The notes under the pieces are model-generated. The model was not told the origin of the DNA. It did not search any database and saw only the letters and a program-made list of their open reading frames with translations. 64,000 nt of DNA from Limonium bicolor (lineage: Eukaryota; Streptophyta; Magnoliopsida; Caryophyllales; Plumbaginaceae), in NCBI GenBank assembly GCA_023374045.1, contig CM041778.1, positions 366,642,831 to 366,706,830 of the forward strand. Direction: 5' to 3'. Shown piece by piece: positions 23,279 through 34,206 of this stretch; within the stretch, counting starts at the first letter, position 1; each line of letters starts with the position of its first letter. A program made the translations under genes and the position numbers.

Positions 23279-24769
23279 ATTAACTTTAATTGGTTGTAAC
23301 TTTTAAAATATAAGTCCAAAATAAAAAAAATTATATCATTGTTCATCTAAATTCAAGCTCTTCAAAACAAGACCAGACATGAATAGGTTTTGACAACTTT
23401 TAAATTTTATATTATTTACATGTATATATATAGATATTAATCATACTTGATTCACTATATACAGTTTAAAATACACCATGCACCAATAATAATACACTAC
23501 AAAACAATAATGATTCATTATTTGTTTTAAAATGGTATGTCAAGAAGATATGATTAACACTTAAAATACATCATATAAATAATAATAATAATAATACACC
23601 ACAAAACAAAAATAATACATTACAAAACAATAATGGTTTTTATTGGTTCTGAAGTTTATTATCTAATTCACCATTTATTAGTTAATAAATCATAATATCA
23701 ATTTTAATTAATCATAATATCAAAATTAATGAATTATATCTTTATTTTAGTATATCATCATCAACATATAAAAATAATTTTTGTACACAATAATACAAAC
23801 AGAAAACAATATTAGTATGTATGAAAAATACATGATTCACTATATAAGGTTTAAAATACACCATACAACAATAATAATACACTACAAAACAATAATGATT
23901 TTTATCAGTTCCGAAGTTTGTTATCTAATTCACCACTTATTAAATAATGAATCGTAATTTCAATTTTAATAAATCATAATATCAAAATTAATGAATCATA
24001 TTATGATTTTAGTGTATTATCGTACACATGTAGGGATGGCAATGGGTGACGGGTGCCCGTTTCACCCAATCACCCGACCCATTAAAACGGGTGAAAAACC
24101 CGCAAAAAACGGGTGAAAAACGGGTGACGGGTAAAACGGGTTCGGGTGACGGGTCGGGTCGGGTGAAAAATTTTCACCCGGTCACCCAACACGTTACCCG
24201 CATACATATATATATTTTTTAAAAAAATACTTATTTTATGGTTAATTCTCTATGTTTTGAGTATGTTGTTGACATTAGTTATATGGTATGTCTTATTAAC
24301 AAATATGGATGTTTTTTAGCAAAAAACTAAGCTTATATAGGTGTTACAAAATAAAAATATATGCTAGAAAAAAAACGGATGACGGGTTCACCCGTTTCAC
24401 CCGCGGGTGACGGGTGAAACGCGGGTGAAATGCGGGTGAAATGTGGGTGAAACGCGGGTGAAATGCGGGTGAAACGGGTGAGAAATACATGTTAGAAAAA
24501 AACGGGTGACGGGTGGTGATATTTCGGGTGACGGGTCGGATCGGGTGATGCGGGTGAAAAACGGGTGACGAGTCGGGTGGAGCGTCACCCGACCCGAACC
24601 CGACCCGTTGACATCCCTATACACATGTAAAAATATATTTTGTAAAGTAGTTAAAACATATCCATGACTGGTCTTGTTTTGAAGAGCTTGAATTTAGGTG
24701 AACAATGATATAATTTTGTTTTCATGTTGGACTTATATATTAAAAGTTACAATCATTTAAAGTTAATAC
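23279..24769. mobile_element. Long-TIR DNA element (copy 2) with a nested hAT element
   Basis: The left arm (about 23279-23398) and right arm (about 24651-24769) are inverted repeats that also match the arms at 4533-4644 and 5603-5726, including AAATTCAAGCTCTTCAAAAC and CATTGTTCATCTAAATTC-like words. Beyond the arms, weaker inverted similarity continues: each side has a small CCAGTCA..TGACTGG hairpin (about 23225-23252 and 24808-24830), so the true ends may lie up to about 80 bp further out. The interior is AT-rich with repeated AATAATACACTACAAAACAATAATG phrases. No transposase is seen. Confidence 0.8.
24031..24619. mobile_element. hAT-like MITE with GGGTGACGGGT arrays
   Basis: Starts TAGGGATGGCAATGGGT and ends in the inverse of TAGGGATGTCAACGGGT, flanked by a perfect 8-bp duplication TACACATG (24023-24030 and 24620-24627). 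An 8-bp duplication and TAGGG..GGCAA-like ends indicate the hAT superfamily. Both subterminal zones are arrays of CGGGTGA/CGGGTGACGGGT, reading CCCGACCC at the far end, around an AT-rich centre. Removing it restores the right arm of the surrounding long-TIR element, so it is the younger insertion. 589 bp, non-coding. Confidence 0.92.
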
Positions 24770-25640
24770 AAATTATCTTCTCACTTTATGTGCCACATAA
24801 GCAATTCAGTCACCATGTGACTGGACTGCCACATAATCAGTCGTGCAATATTGTGTGCGGGTAGCCCGTGTGATCGAAATTGCCTTGGAGATATATAGAG
24901 GGAAAAAGGAATGTGAATGGTAAAATAAAGAGAATGGGTTATTAGTGAACTTGTTTGGATAGGTAAGAGGAAAGAATGAAAATACTTTTACTATTTTTTT
25001 GAAACGAAAAAGACTATTTTATGTAATATTAGATAAGAGATTATTCGAGAGATATTGTTACCGCACAATTAACATGGGACCAGACAATGTTTTGGAAAGA
25101 AGCGGAGATTCCAAAACATCATACACAATTAATCTAATCTCTATTTTAACATCCTCAATCCCTTAAGAAAATTAACATTATAGAGGTAGACCAAGAACAC
25201 GCGGATAGATCTCGAACCCTTCTTAGTAGTCATAGATAGCCTAAAAATGAGAGCTTTGATGCTTGACCATTCTAAACGTCAGCATCTAGTATGTGATCAC
25301 CACTGTTTTTGCAGATAGTCCCATGCGAAAACCATTAGGCCCTACACTGCCAACAACAAAGATAGAAATTTCATTCGCTTGCATATGCATCAGTTTATCT
25401 TCCGCTTTTAAGTGGGAGTTTCGATCGAGAGGGCCAGGTCAAGAAAAGATTTGGCTTGGTTCATTCTCATCCCAAAGTTAATAGATCATTGATTGTATAA
25501 TTGGCATTTGGGAAACCAAAATTTCCAATGTGAGATGTGAAAAGGTTGAGATCCTTTCCCTAACTATCTATGTCACTAGCTATGCTGTCTAATCCTTTCG
25601 ATTCGAGGTTCTCACTAGTATTTACATCGAATTACCTTGT
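24770..25640. other. Non-coding interval, no gene seen
   Basis: No coding region or bounded element is supported. The right part (about 25440-25640) may belong with 30221-30430 as one older LTR split by solo LTR 3, because those sequences become adjacent when that insertion is removed. Confidence 0.4.
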
Positions 25641-25645
25641 CACAG

Positions 25646-28600
25646 TGAAATACCCCAAACCTTGATATGTTGTTAAACATTTAAACTATGGTATGTAAAG
25701 GCTAAAAAGTGCCTTAGAAACATCAGTGAACAATTTAAACCATAGTAAAATGCAATAAAGCATTAAGATACAGTTTGAGCAAAAACATGCTCCAAGCTAG
25801 GAGTGAACTTGGTTAGGACCCAAAGAGCCTACCAAGACTTAATAATATTCAATTATGATTTAATAAGGCTAATTAAGTCCTTAGGAAACTTTGGTAGACA
25901 GTTAAACCAAACAAAACACAAGAATATACCTTAAAGTCAATAAGAGCAAAAATGTGCTCTAAGCTTGGGATAAATTTGTATAAGACCTAATGGTCATACC
26001 TATACCTTATAAATATGTTAATGAACATATTAAATCAATTACCAACGAAAACCAAGCTTGAAAACAAGTTAAAACACAAAATGTGCTTTAAGGAGTCTTA
26101 AAGCACATTTTTAAAAAATTGTCTTGTAAATGAGTTTTGAATGGCTAATTTTCCATCATTACTCTTTAATTAACATGTGTACTATATAGTATCACATTTG
26201 GAAGTCTATATCAATGGGAAATCAAAAATTTCACATCTATGTGCCTTGTTTTAGTGAATAGTAATTTTAATAAGCTAGTTTGTAACATATGTTGTTATAA
26301 GTAATTAAATTGGTCAACAAAGACTATTATACCCCTAGGTAGAGATGGGGGCCGGTTTTTATCATGGTGAGTCACCAACATGTAAAAGAAATCAATTAAG
26401 GAAAGGAAGGAAAAGTGAATAAAAGAAGAAAGTTACTTTATAACATAAATATCTTAACAAAGTGTACTCTCTCACCTCATTCTCTTCTTCCTTCTCATTT
26501 CACACGGTCTTCATCCTCTCCTCTCTTCTTCAAAAACGATGGGCTATAGTAACCTCTCTTCTCCATCTTCATTTCCTTGCCAAATCCAACTCCATGCTCC
26601 AAATCAAATTCTAAGACCATATTTGTCTTAGTTAGACCAAGCTCTACACTTCTATCTTTTTAAATCTTCAAGAACTCAATTTTGGTGCCATGGAGATTAA
26701 CCATTGAAGGAGCTTGAGCTTATATTTCTACATATTATTGATCTCCTTTGCTTCTAGGTAAGGAATCTCAAAGAAAAATAATGTTTCCTCCATGTTTGTA
26801 TGATGTCCGAAAATTCACCTCACAATGGTGTCTTTACTTTGCTTGTTTTAGCTTCTTTTGAATCTTCCAAGGGCTTGGTGGAGTCCTCTCTTGATACATA
26901 TCCAAGCTCTCTTTCCATTCCAAGGTAAAACAATCATTTTAATACCTTAAGATAATATATGTAACTAGGGTTTACAATGAGATGAAGCTTAAAGCTTGTA
27001 TACTCATTATATTATTTGTATAATGTTTAGAAGTTGACAAGCAACTAAAAGCCTTGCCAATTTAGTCAAGGAAACAAGAAAGAAGTTTGTGAGGAAAAGA
27101 GGTAAATGTGCTAACCTAATGTGGTTTAAAGTCTTAGGAGAAATGAGCATATATTGCTTATGAAAATGATTTAAGGAGCCAAGGGAAAATGACTTAGTAA
27201 GAATGCTCTCAAGGGCTTAGTAAAAGGCATATGTATTGTTGAGTGTATTTGCAGGTCAAAGGCAAATACAATGTGGGAAATTCAGTGTTTATGATTTATG
27301 CATCTTAAGGGCCTAAGAGCCATGTTATTTAAGGGCCTAAGTGCCATGCAATTTAAGTTTATGCACTATATTGTGATGTAGTGTAGTCTAAGGATTTAGA
27401 TGTGTGTAAAGAACATTCTTTGTGAAGATGAGTGTCTTGGATGGTTAAAGTAGGAAAAACAATATGTTCGTGTGTAAGGAATGTGTATTAAGTGATTAAG
27501 TGTTTTTGGTTGTGAAAGGGTGAAAACCTAAGTGTTTGTGTGTGAGAATACTCTTGATGGATTTTAGGTGTTCTTGAATGTCTAATGGTGAGAGCTATGT
27601 GTTTTGGTATGACATTGTGCTAAGAGAACCTATGGCAAAATTTAGATGATGTATAAGAAGTTCTAAGTGTTTAAAAAGAGTTTTGGTGAGTTTGGAAGTG
27701 TTGAGAATGATTAAGTGTTTTACTAGGTAAAGAAAGATGTATTAAGGTGTTTAGAGTGCTACAAGGATTTAGACATTGTCTTGGAAGTTCTAGAAATCAA
27801 AGGAGTTGTTCTAGGACTTAGGCAAACTTTGGAAAACAAGGAGAAGGAATAAACTTGTAAAAGGACTACAAGGATGACATAAGGAATTTAGTTGTAAGAA
27901 AAGATGCTTAAGAGAGGATGTTCAAATGGAGAAGAAATATTATGGTATAATGGTTACAATAGGCATGAAACACCACTTAGAAACCTAAGGAGGGAATACT
28001 ATAAGTGTTAGAGATTTTGGTGGAAATTGGTTAAGTGTTTAAAGGCTTGGAAAATGAGTGTTTTGGCTTGTCGAACATCCGTCCGGACATGGACGTTCGG
28101 ACAGGCCCTGTTGCGTAAAAATTCTCAGAGTCTCGAACTGTGTCCGAACTTCGGAAGTCCGGACACAGGTTCGGACAAATGAGATTTTACTTTGAAATTT
28201 TCCTCGACCCATGTCCGAACTTCCGAAGTCCGGACACATGTTCGGACATGGTCGTTTCCAGTTTAAGTCACGGCTTGCGTCCGAACTTGGGAAGTCCGGA
28301 CACAAGTTCGGACATGCCACTGTTTTGGCCAAAATGTTTTAAGGTTAGGAAAAGTTGTTTAAAAATGGTGATTAGTTAGTAATGATGATATGAGGTTATT
28401 TAAGGACATGTTAAGTGAGTTATAATGACAATTTAGTGGGGGAAAAGATGTATTAGAATGTAAAAGTAAAATAAGTTAAAAATGTGAAGTTATTTAACTA
28501 AGTTAACGGGGGTAAGTTATAAGCATTGACTTTAAACAATCGTGTTACCCCGATGTTAATAAAAGTACATGTAATGTTATCAGTTGTTCGAGAATTGCTC

Positions 28601-30215
28601 GAGGAACATAAGTGGACATGATAGAGTGGACTCCGGTGACAGGTATGGTTTTCTTGCAACCTGTCCTACCGGATTACACCGGCTTGTATGCCAATGTGTT
28701 TTTCTGTATGTTTGCCACGTTGTAAGATAAAACATGTAATGAGTTTAAGTAATTCATTTATGTGGCGTGTTCACTCCGATACCATTAACCTCGGAAGTGT
28801 TAACCTTAGTTAACTGAGTCTAGGATCACATGAGAGTTCGGTATTCGGATTAAACGACCCGAACCATGGGACGTTCTAACCACGGCTATGCGTGTGTTAA
28901 TTGTTGATATGTGATGTGTATGTGAATGTAGGGATCTCCCTTGTGTGTTTAACCCAGTTGTAATACTGTATGGCGTGTAGATGTGATAGACTCCATAGTG
29001 GGGTTATAACTAATATCTAAAAGTAAGTATGTACTAACAGTGGTGAGGAATCCGGTTTGGCCGGTCGCGCGTTGTTTGGGAGTGGGTATCCTTCTTAGCC
29101 TTACCCTTCTCTCTGTTATGGTTGTTTCCCTCACGGGTTATGATCTCCCATTATCTTACTCCAAAGCTTAGCTATTCTGACTTATGATCGGTTTAGGGGG
29201 AACATGTGTTTGTGTGGTGTGTTCGGGTCACCAAACCTGAACCATCTTAACTCAAGTTACTCGTCCGACTATTAGGACGGTAATGAGTGTTGTATAACGA
29301 GCTTACCATGAGGGTGACATCATTCTCTAGGCTCACCAGTGAATTAACTATGTTTGGGTCGGTTCCTAAGTGAACCGTTCCCGTTATGTTGTGTGTTGTT
29401 GATGTAATGCAATTCTTATTGCGATGTTATTATGTGCACGTTGAAACGTGTAAAGTGTTGTTATGTAGTGTATGTTATATGTTGTAAAATGTGGAGTATG
29501 TGGATCATGGATATGAATCCCAGTTTGTGATAAGAGGCGTTTAAGGATAACCCAATTAATGGGTAAGTGTCGTCTATTAAGGAAGTAGCTCCATTAGAGG
29601 AGAAACACTCTAGGGGTCATGAATACCATGAATGACTTATCAAGTATGGATATGTTATCTGTTTGTTGAGCCAGTTGAGGCGGAATGATTCGTGTTGTGT
29701 GTTTTAAGTTACATGCATGATTTAAATATAATCAACCGCATTCTAAGACGACAATTAGTTGTGCGTGGCCCGGTAGCATGTGGGCTGAGGGATTACCATA
29801 CCAGCAAAGGTGCTGAGCCCCTTGGGGGCCACCCTTTCTCTTCTTTTCCTATTTCAGGTACAGAGAGCTGGAAGCCGTTCGAGAGTATGACGGGGTAGTC
29901 GTTGTACATGGGTAATCATTTAAATTGTATATGTACTGTAGGTGTAGTAAGACCAAAATTGTTATCGGCACTAGTTTGTGAATACTCGGTACAGTTGGAA
30001 GGTGTATGTTGTTTCTATTGTTAATGGAAGGGTCAGTAATGTGTAGTCGCTCGGGAATCTAGTCCATCAGACCGGTATAATGTATATGTAATAGCCTTGT
30101 TAGCCACGTGGGTGGTTAACGGCGTGTAACACCAACGAGTTAAGTGATGTGATGAAGTTGTTTTTTTCCGCTGCAGTTTAATTGTAAGTATGTTAATGTT
30201 GGATGGGGTGTTACA
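25646..30215 (+). mobile_element. Solo LTR 3 (TGAAATACCCC...GGGGTGTTACA), 4.6 kb
   Basis: Bounded by the perfect 5-bp duplication CACAG (25641-25645 and 30216-30220), with ends TGAAATACCCC and GGGGTGTTACA. No gag-pol is present over 4570 bp. It carries a palindrome cluster at 28070-28312, a GCTGAGC hairpin at 29812-29829, and the phrase TTAACGGCGTGTAACACCAA near its 3' end. The last two features are shared with solo LTR 4, defining a second subfamily. The left half (26450-26800) resembles an exon-like pyrimidine-rich leader, but nothing in it looks coding. Confidence 0.87.
28070..28312. repeat. Cluster of GTCCGAAC palindromic repeats (LTR 3)
   Basis: Three long units of the form TGTCCGAACTTN(2-4)GAAGTCCGGACACANGTTCGGAC start near 28140, 28212 and 28278, with a shorter GTCCGGACATGGACGTTCGGAC unit at 28080. 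Each has two nested inverted repeats and could fold into a strong hairpin. The same motif is found in solo LTRs 1 and 2. Confidence 0.88.
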
Positions 30216-30220
30216 CACAG

Positions 30221-30430
30221 GGTGAGATCGCACTTTAGAGAGAGACTGTAACAAAGTACAAATTCTAGACAAGTGGAAAAGTTCAAGTATTGATAGTGTG
30301 ATCATTTTCATTGGGGTGAACCCCTATTTATAGTTTTTTTCTTACAATCCTTGTTGTTGCCAGCCTATCAATCTGCTTGTTTTGCCAGGCTGGCATTCTG
30401 TTACCAAAAAGTTGTAAAATGTCAAAGATG
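30221..30430 (-). mobile_element. Possible LTR fragment with a TATA-like box on the minus strand
   Basis: The minus strand reads CTATAAATAGGGGTTCACCCC-like sequence around 30318-30345, the usual look of a plant LTR promoter. Together with sequence left of 25641 it may be one LTR opened by solo LTR 3. No second copy confirms it. Confidence 0.4.
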
Positions 30431-30439
30431 TGACCAGCG

Positions 30440-32820
30440 AAATAGCCTAAAGCCCTTGGTTAGAACTGATGGGACAATAAACTATCAACTACATACAACA
30501 ACTATTGAGTCAATTTCATAAATCCAACATTCAAGCAATCAATGAAACATCAAGCATGGAAGCTATGGAGCAAGAGCTTAATGCTCTATCATAAACTCAA
30601 ACATGGGAACTTGTCCCTTTCACTCATGATATGAATTTATTATGGGTCCGATGGATTCCAAAATGAAAAGAAGAAAGATGAGACAATTAAAAGAAGAAAG
30701 GCACGGTTAGTTGCCCAAAGTTTTAACAAAACTCCAGGTTATGATTATATATAAACATTTAGTCTCGTCGTCAAGCAATCCACAATTAAGCTCATTATTT
30801 CTATTGCTGTCTCTCATGGCTGGCCACTACAACAAATTGACGTTCAAAATGCATTCTTGCATGGTGAACTAGAAGAAAATGTCTATGTCACTCAACCCCC
30901 AGGATTTCAACACAGTGAGTTCCCTAATAATGTTTGTCATCATAAGAAATCCATATATGGCCTAAAATAATCGCCTAGAGTGTGGTATGCCAAATTGAGT
31001 TCCTTTTTGGTTAAATTGGTTTTACTATCTCTAAGTCAGACACTTCTCTATTCATCTATGTCTAGAGAGAAGATATAGTCTATTTCCTAGTGTACGTTGA
31101 TGACATATTAATCACTTTTGTCCACTATAAGACAGTTTGTCAATGCCTTCGCTACTGCCTTTCTTATTACAGATGTTGGAGATCTAAATTTATTCCTTGG
31201 GGTTTCAGTTTTTAGAACACAAAAGGGCATTCTTTTATCTCATACACTATACATCATAGACATTCTTCAGAAAACCAACATGCCCGAATCCAAACACATC
31301 TTTACTCCTATGTCCCCTACTATTAATCTAGACTCCCCAAATTTTGAAAATCCCTCACTATATCGGAGTGTTGTCGGGAGTTTACAATATTTGTCATTTA
31401 CCCAACCAAATATCACATATGCAGCCAACAAAGTTTGCTCTTTTATGCATACACCCAAGCAAATTCACTAGAAAGCTGTTAAACGTATACTACGTTACCT
31501 CAATCACAGGTCACGATTTGGGACTGTTCTTTGCCGATGAAATCTTTGGTCCTCTTCATGTGTTTAATGATGCCGAGGGGGGGGGGGGGGAGGGGTTCAC
31601 TACTGGACCGTCGTTCCACATCTGGTCAAGTGGTCTTCCTTGGGTCACATCTTATATCCTGGAGCTCCAAACGCCAAACCACCATATCGATCGATAACCG
31701 AAGCTGAGTACAAATCTCTCGCTTATGGTGTTATGGAAGTCATTTGTATGCATGAGTTGATGGCAGAGTTAGGTTTGCACCTTCGTCACCTCCAACTCTG
31801 TTATGCGATAGCTTGAGGCTCTGTTCGACATGGCTGTTTTGGCAACATATTTGCAGCATATTTAGGTAGCTGTTTTGCGCTGACATATTTACAGCATATT
31901 TGCTGGCAATTTTGTGCTGGTATATTTGTAGCTATTTTGAAAACCGTTGTTTGACAATGCGGCATATTTGCAGCATAAATTAGTTATGTACATTGCGTTT
32001 ACCATTTTCCGTACTACAACTATAAATATTATACTATCGTTTAAAACTACAATTTGTAAAAAAATAAAAGGAAAAATTCAAAAACAATATACTACTATAA
32101 GTACTTAATTTACAGTAAAAACCTATATGAAAAAGTAAAGAAAATACAAATATTTATATAACCAGTAAGATATTATTTAAGTACAAATTGCAACTTCTAA
32201 ATAATATATTGCTATTTTCTATAATTTTATAATTCTACAAATATAAAAGGGTTTCAATTTTTTTGATAATGTTGTGTGAATTTATTTATATATTATATTT
32301 TTGTAACTTTACATGTTAATAAATTTATATACATTCATATTTTTATATACTTTAATTTTTTTAATAAAAAGATCAACTAATCTGCATATTTATTTAATTT
32401 TATTAATCTATATGGTATTATAAATAATATATTGTGAATTAGTATGTTAATATGAAGTCACAGTAATTGCAAGGAGGAAGAAGAGAGGCAAAAGTGAAGG
32501 AGCAGGAAGGAAATAGCAGCATATGCTGGGCAAAACATGCTATTATCGCAGAACAACAGAACCAAATAAAGGAGTTCACACTAACATATGCCAGTCCAAA
32601 TATGCTGATATTTTTGTTGGATTTATGTTAGTGTCGAACGACACTTGAGTGCCACATATCTCGTGTGTAATCCCGTGCTTTATAACCGTGTGAAGCATCT
32701 GAAGTTATACTACCATTTTATTCAGTGGCACAACTCGCTCACTTCTTAACACCCTAAACCCTCTTTTTGAGATTGTGCAGTCAAAACTTCCTCTAATGAG
32801 GAGCACTGACTCACGGGAGG
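30440..32820 (+). pseudogene. Second decayed Copia element (linker, RT, RNase H)
   Basis: It parallels the intronic Copia element: the linker phrase LVRTDGT at about 30460, [12 protein letters not shown] and PPGF/YGLK-like RT motifs at 30830-30965, the VYVDD region near 31095, then a readable piece (31118-31471) with FLGVSVFRTQKG, PTINLDSPNF and [10 protein letters not shown], and RNase H phrases to about 31810. Many stops and frame shifts break it. The 3' part resumes at 32650 after an 826-bp insertion and ends at a purine-rich tract (32812-32820), then GATAGTGACAG, comparable with GATAGTAAAC after the first element. Similarity to the first element suggests the same family. Confidence 0.88.
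31818..32643. mobile_element. 826-bp hAT-like MITE inserted in Copia RNase H
   Basis: The direct repeat CTTGAG flanks it (31812-31817 and 32644-32649). The ends are imperfect inverted repeats: GCTCTGTTCGACA on the left, and TGTCGTTCGACA as the inverse of the right end. Subterminal CAGCATATTT words occur in inverse orientation at both sides. The intronic Copia element at 19610-19640 shows the uninterrupted sequence GATAGCTTGAGTGCCAC, which proves an insertion. The interior is AT-rich and non-coding. A 6-bp clear duplication is shorter than the 8 bp usual for hAT; flanking mutation may have trimmed it. Confidence 0.8.
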
Positions 32821-33045
32821 ATAGTGACAGAAGTTAACTTGTACTTTTCCTTTTCCTTTTTTCCAATATCGGTTATATAGCCCAGTAGTACTGAGTCGAT
32901 TGGACCTAGTTCTGTTGTTAGTCCATTATTTATTTCATAAAGTATAGTCCAGTGAAACTGTATTAGATCCCAACTATATAGACCAAGTCTACAGTGAATA
33001 CGATAGGCATAATATTTTTCACTCAAAAAACTATTAGGTTCAACT

Positions 33046-33423
33046 AAAAATTGATGCAGATTTTTTATTTGACGATGTCCTAAAGGTGGGAGGAATTAGA
33101 AGGGATAATGCTAGTTGGGAGGATATTAGTAGAGTTAAAGATTTGCTTCCTCAGTTTGCTAGTATTGTTAGAGGAAATGCTACCATGTATGATAATTATC
33201 CGGTTAAGCTAGTTTGTAATATGAATAGTCCTCAGGTAGATAGTACTATCTTCTGGAAGGGGGAACTAGTTCCCCTAAGTATTAGCACGACGTGCAAGCT
33301 AGACCTGGATCAAGCAGGATGAGATGTACTATAACTTCTCATCTTGGCTATAGGTTGTTTTGTACTCTTCTATTTTACTTCTATATGATGATCACAAGTG
33401 TTAATAAAAAATTGATGCAGATT
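33046..33423 (+). pseudogene. Retroposed-looking fragment between 17-bp direct repeats
   Basis: The 17-bp sequence AAAAATTGATGCAGATT occurs at 33046-33062 and 33407-33423, enclosing 344 bp that look like the tail of a gene: an open stretch from about 33063 to a TGA at 33320-33322, then an AT-rich 3' part ending TTAATAAAA just before the right repeat. The readable peptide contains GGIRRDNASWEDISRVKDLL and YPVKLVCNMNSPQVD; I do not recognise the family. A long target duplication with an A-rich 3' end is typical of LINE-mediated retroposition of a 5'-truncated mRNA (inference). It lies 0.7 kb upstream of the poly(A)-binding protein gene. Confidence 0.6.
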
Positions 33424-33748
33424 ATTCACTTACCCGGACCAAATCCAACATGAAAAAATTTCAGTGAACATTAATGAAACCTTTTGCATGCCAATTGCCA
33501 TTTCTGACACTATTATGAAGAAAAAAGACTTCCATTAATCAGGAGAGCGGACCCAAGCCTAACTGGACCACTGGCCTTGCCCACCGGGATATGGCCTGCC
33601 TAGTCGTCGACGGCTGCCATTTCCCCGCTTTCGTGTCACAACCGATATAACCATTTTTCTTTCAATATATGAACCATCTCGATTAAGTTAACTGGCGCTT
33701 TCTCGTACAAGTGCCATCCAACGACAGATACGTGTCCACGTAAACATC

Positions 33749-33785
33749 TAGGGTTTAGTTGGCAACCGGTCGCGTCCATATAAAA
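33749..33785 (+). promoter_or_regulatory. Promoter elements of the poly(A)-binding protein gene
   Basis: A TATA-like TATAAAA lies at 33779-33785, placing transcription start near 33810. Just upstream is TAGGGTTTA (33749-33757), a telo-box. Further TAGGGTTT motifs fall in the leader at 34025-34032 and 34079-34087. Telo-boxes are known near the starts of plant translation-apparatus genes such as eEF1A and ribosomal protein genes, which suits this gene. Confidence 0.65.
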
Positions 33786-34120
33786 TCGAAACAGGTACTT
33801 GATTAGGCGGTGCAGTTGCTTCTGCCTCCAAAAAAATTCTCAATCTCTCTTTCATCTCTGTTCTGCGTTTTCCCGTTCGCCGTCGTTTGGCCTTCCCCGG
33901 CGGTTTATCCATTCCATTTTAGTCCCTCTCCTCCGTTACTATTTTTGTCCTCCCAAAATCTCAAAAAATTTACCAAACCTCATCTTGCGTCGAAGTATCT
34001 CCTTTATCCGGATTCGCACTGTCCTAGGGTTTGGGTTTTGCTCCTCTCGATTTTTATTTGGAGTCCGATTTTACTATCTAGGGTTTACAGTTCTGATTTG
34101 TCAATAATCGGAGGAGAGGG

Positions 34121-34142
34121 AACCAAAAAATACCAAAAAAAA
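34121..34142 (+). promoter_or_regulatory. A-rich leader element, candidate autoregulatory site
   Basis: The leader contains two oligo(A) runs, AACCAAAAAATACC then AAAAAAAA, 65-85 bases before the start codon. In animals, PABP binds oligo(A) tracts in its own 5' UTR and represses its translation. The position here suggests the same, but this is inference. A possible 3' splice site (TTTCAG) directly before the ATG could remove this segment as part of a leader intron. Confidence 0.45.
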
Positions 34143-34206
34143 TCAGGCCTCACTTACCCGGAAAACCATAAATATACCGTTGTCCTATTCTTCTTGAGGT
34201 TTCAGA

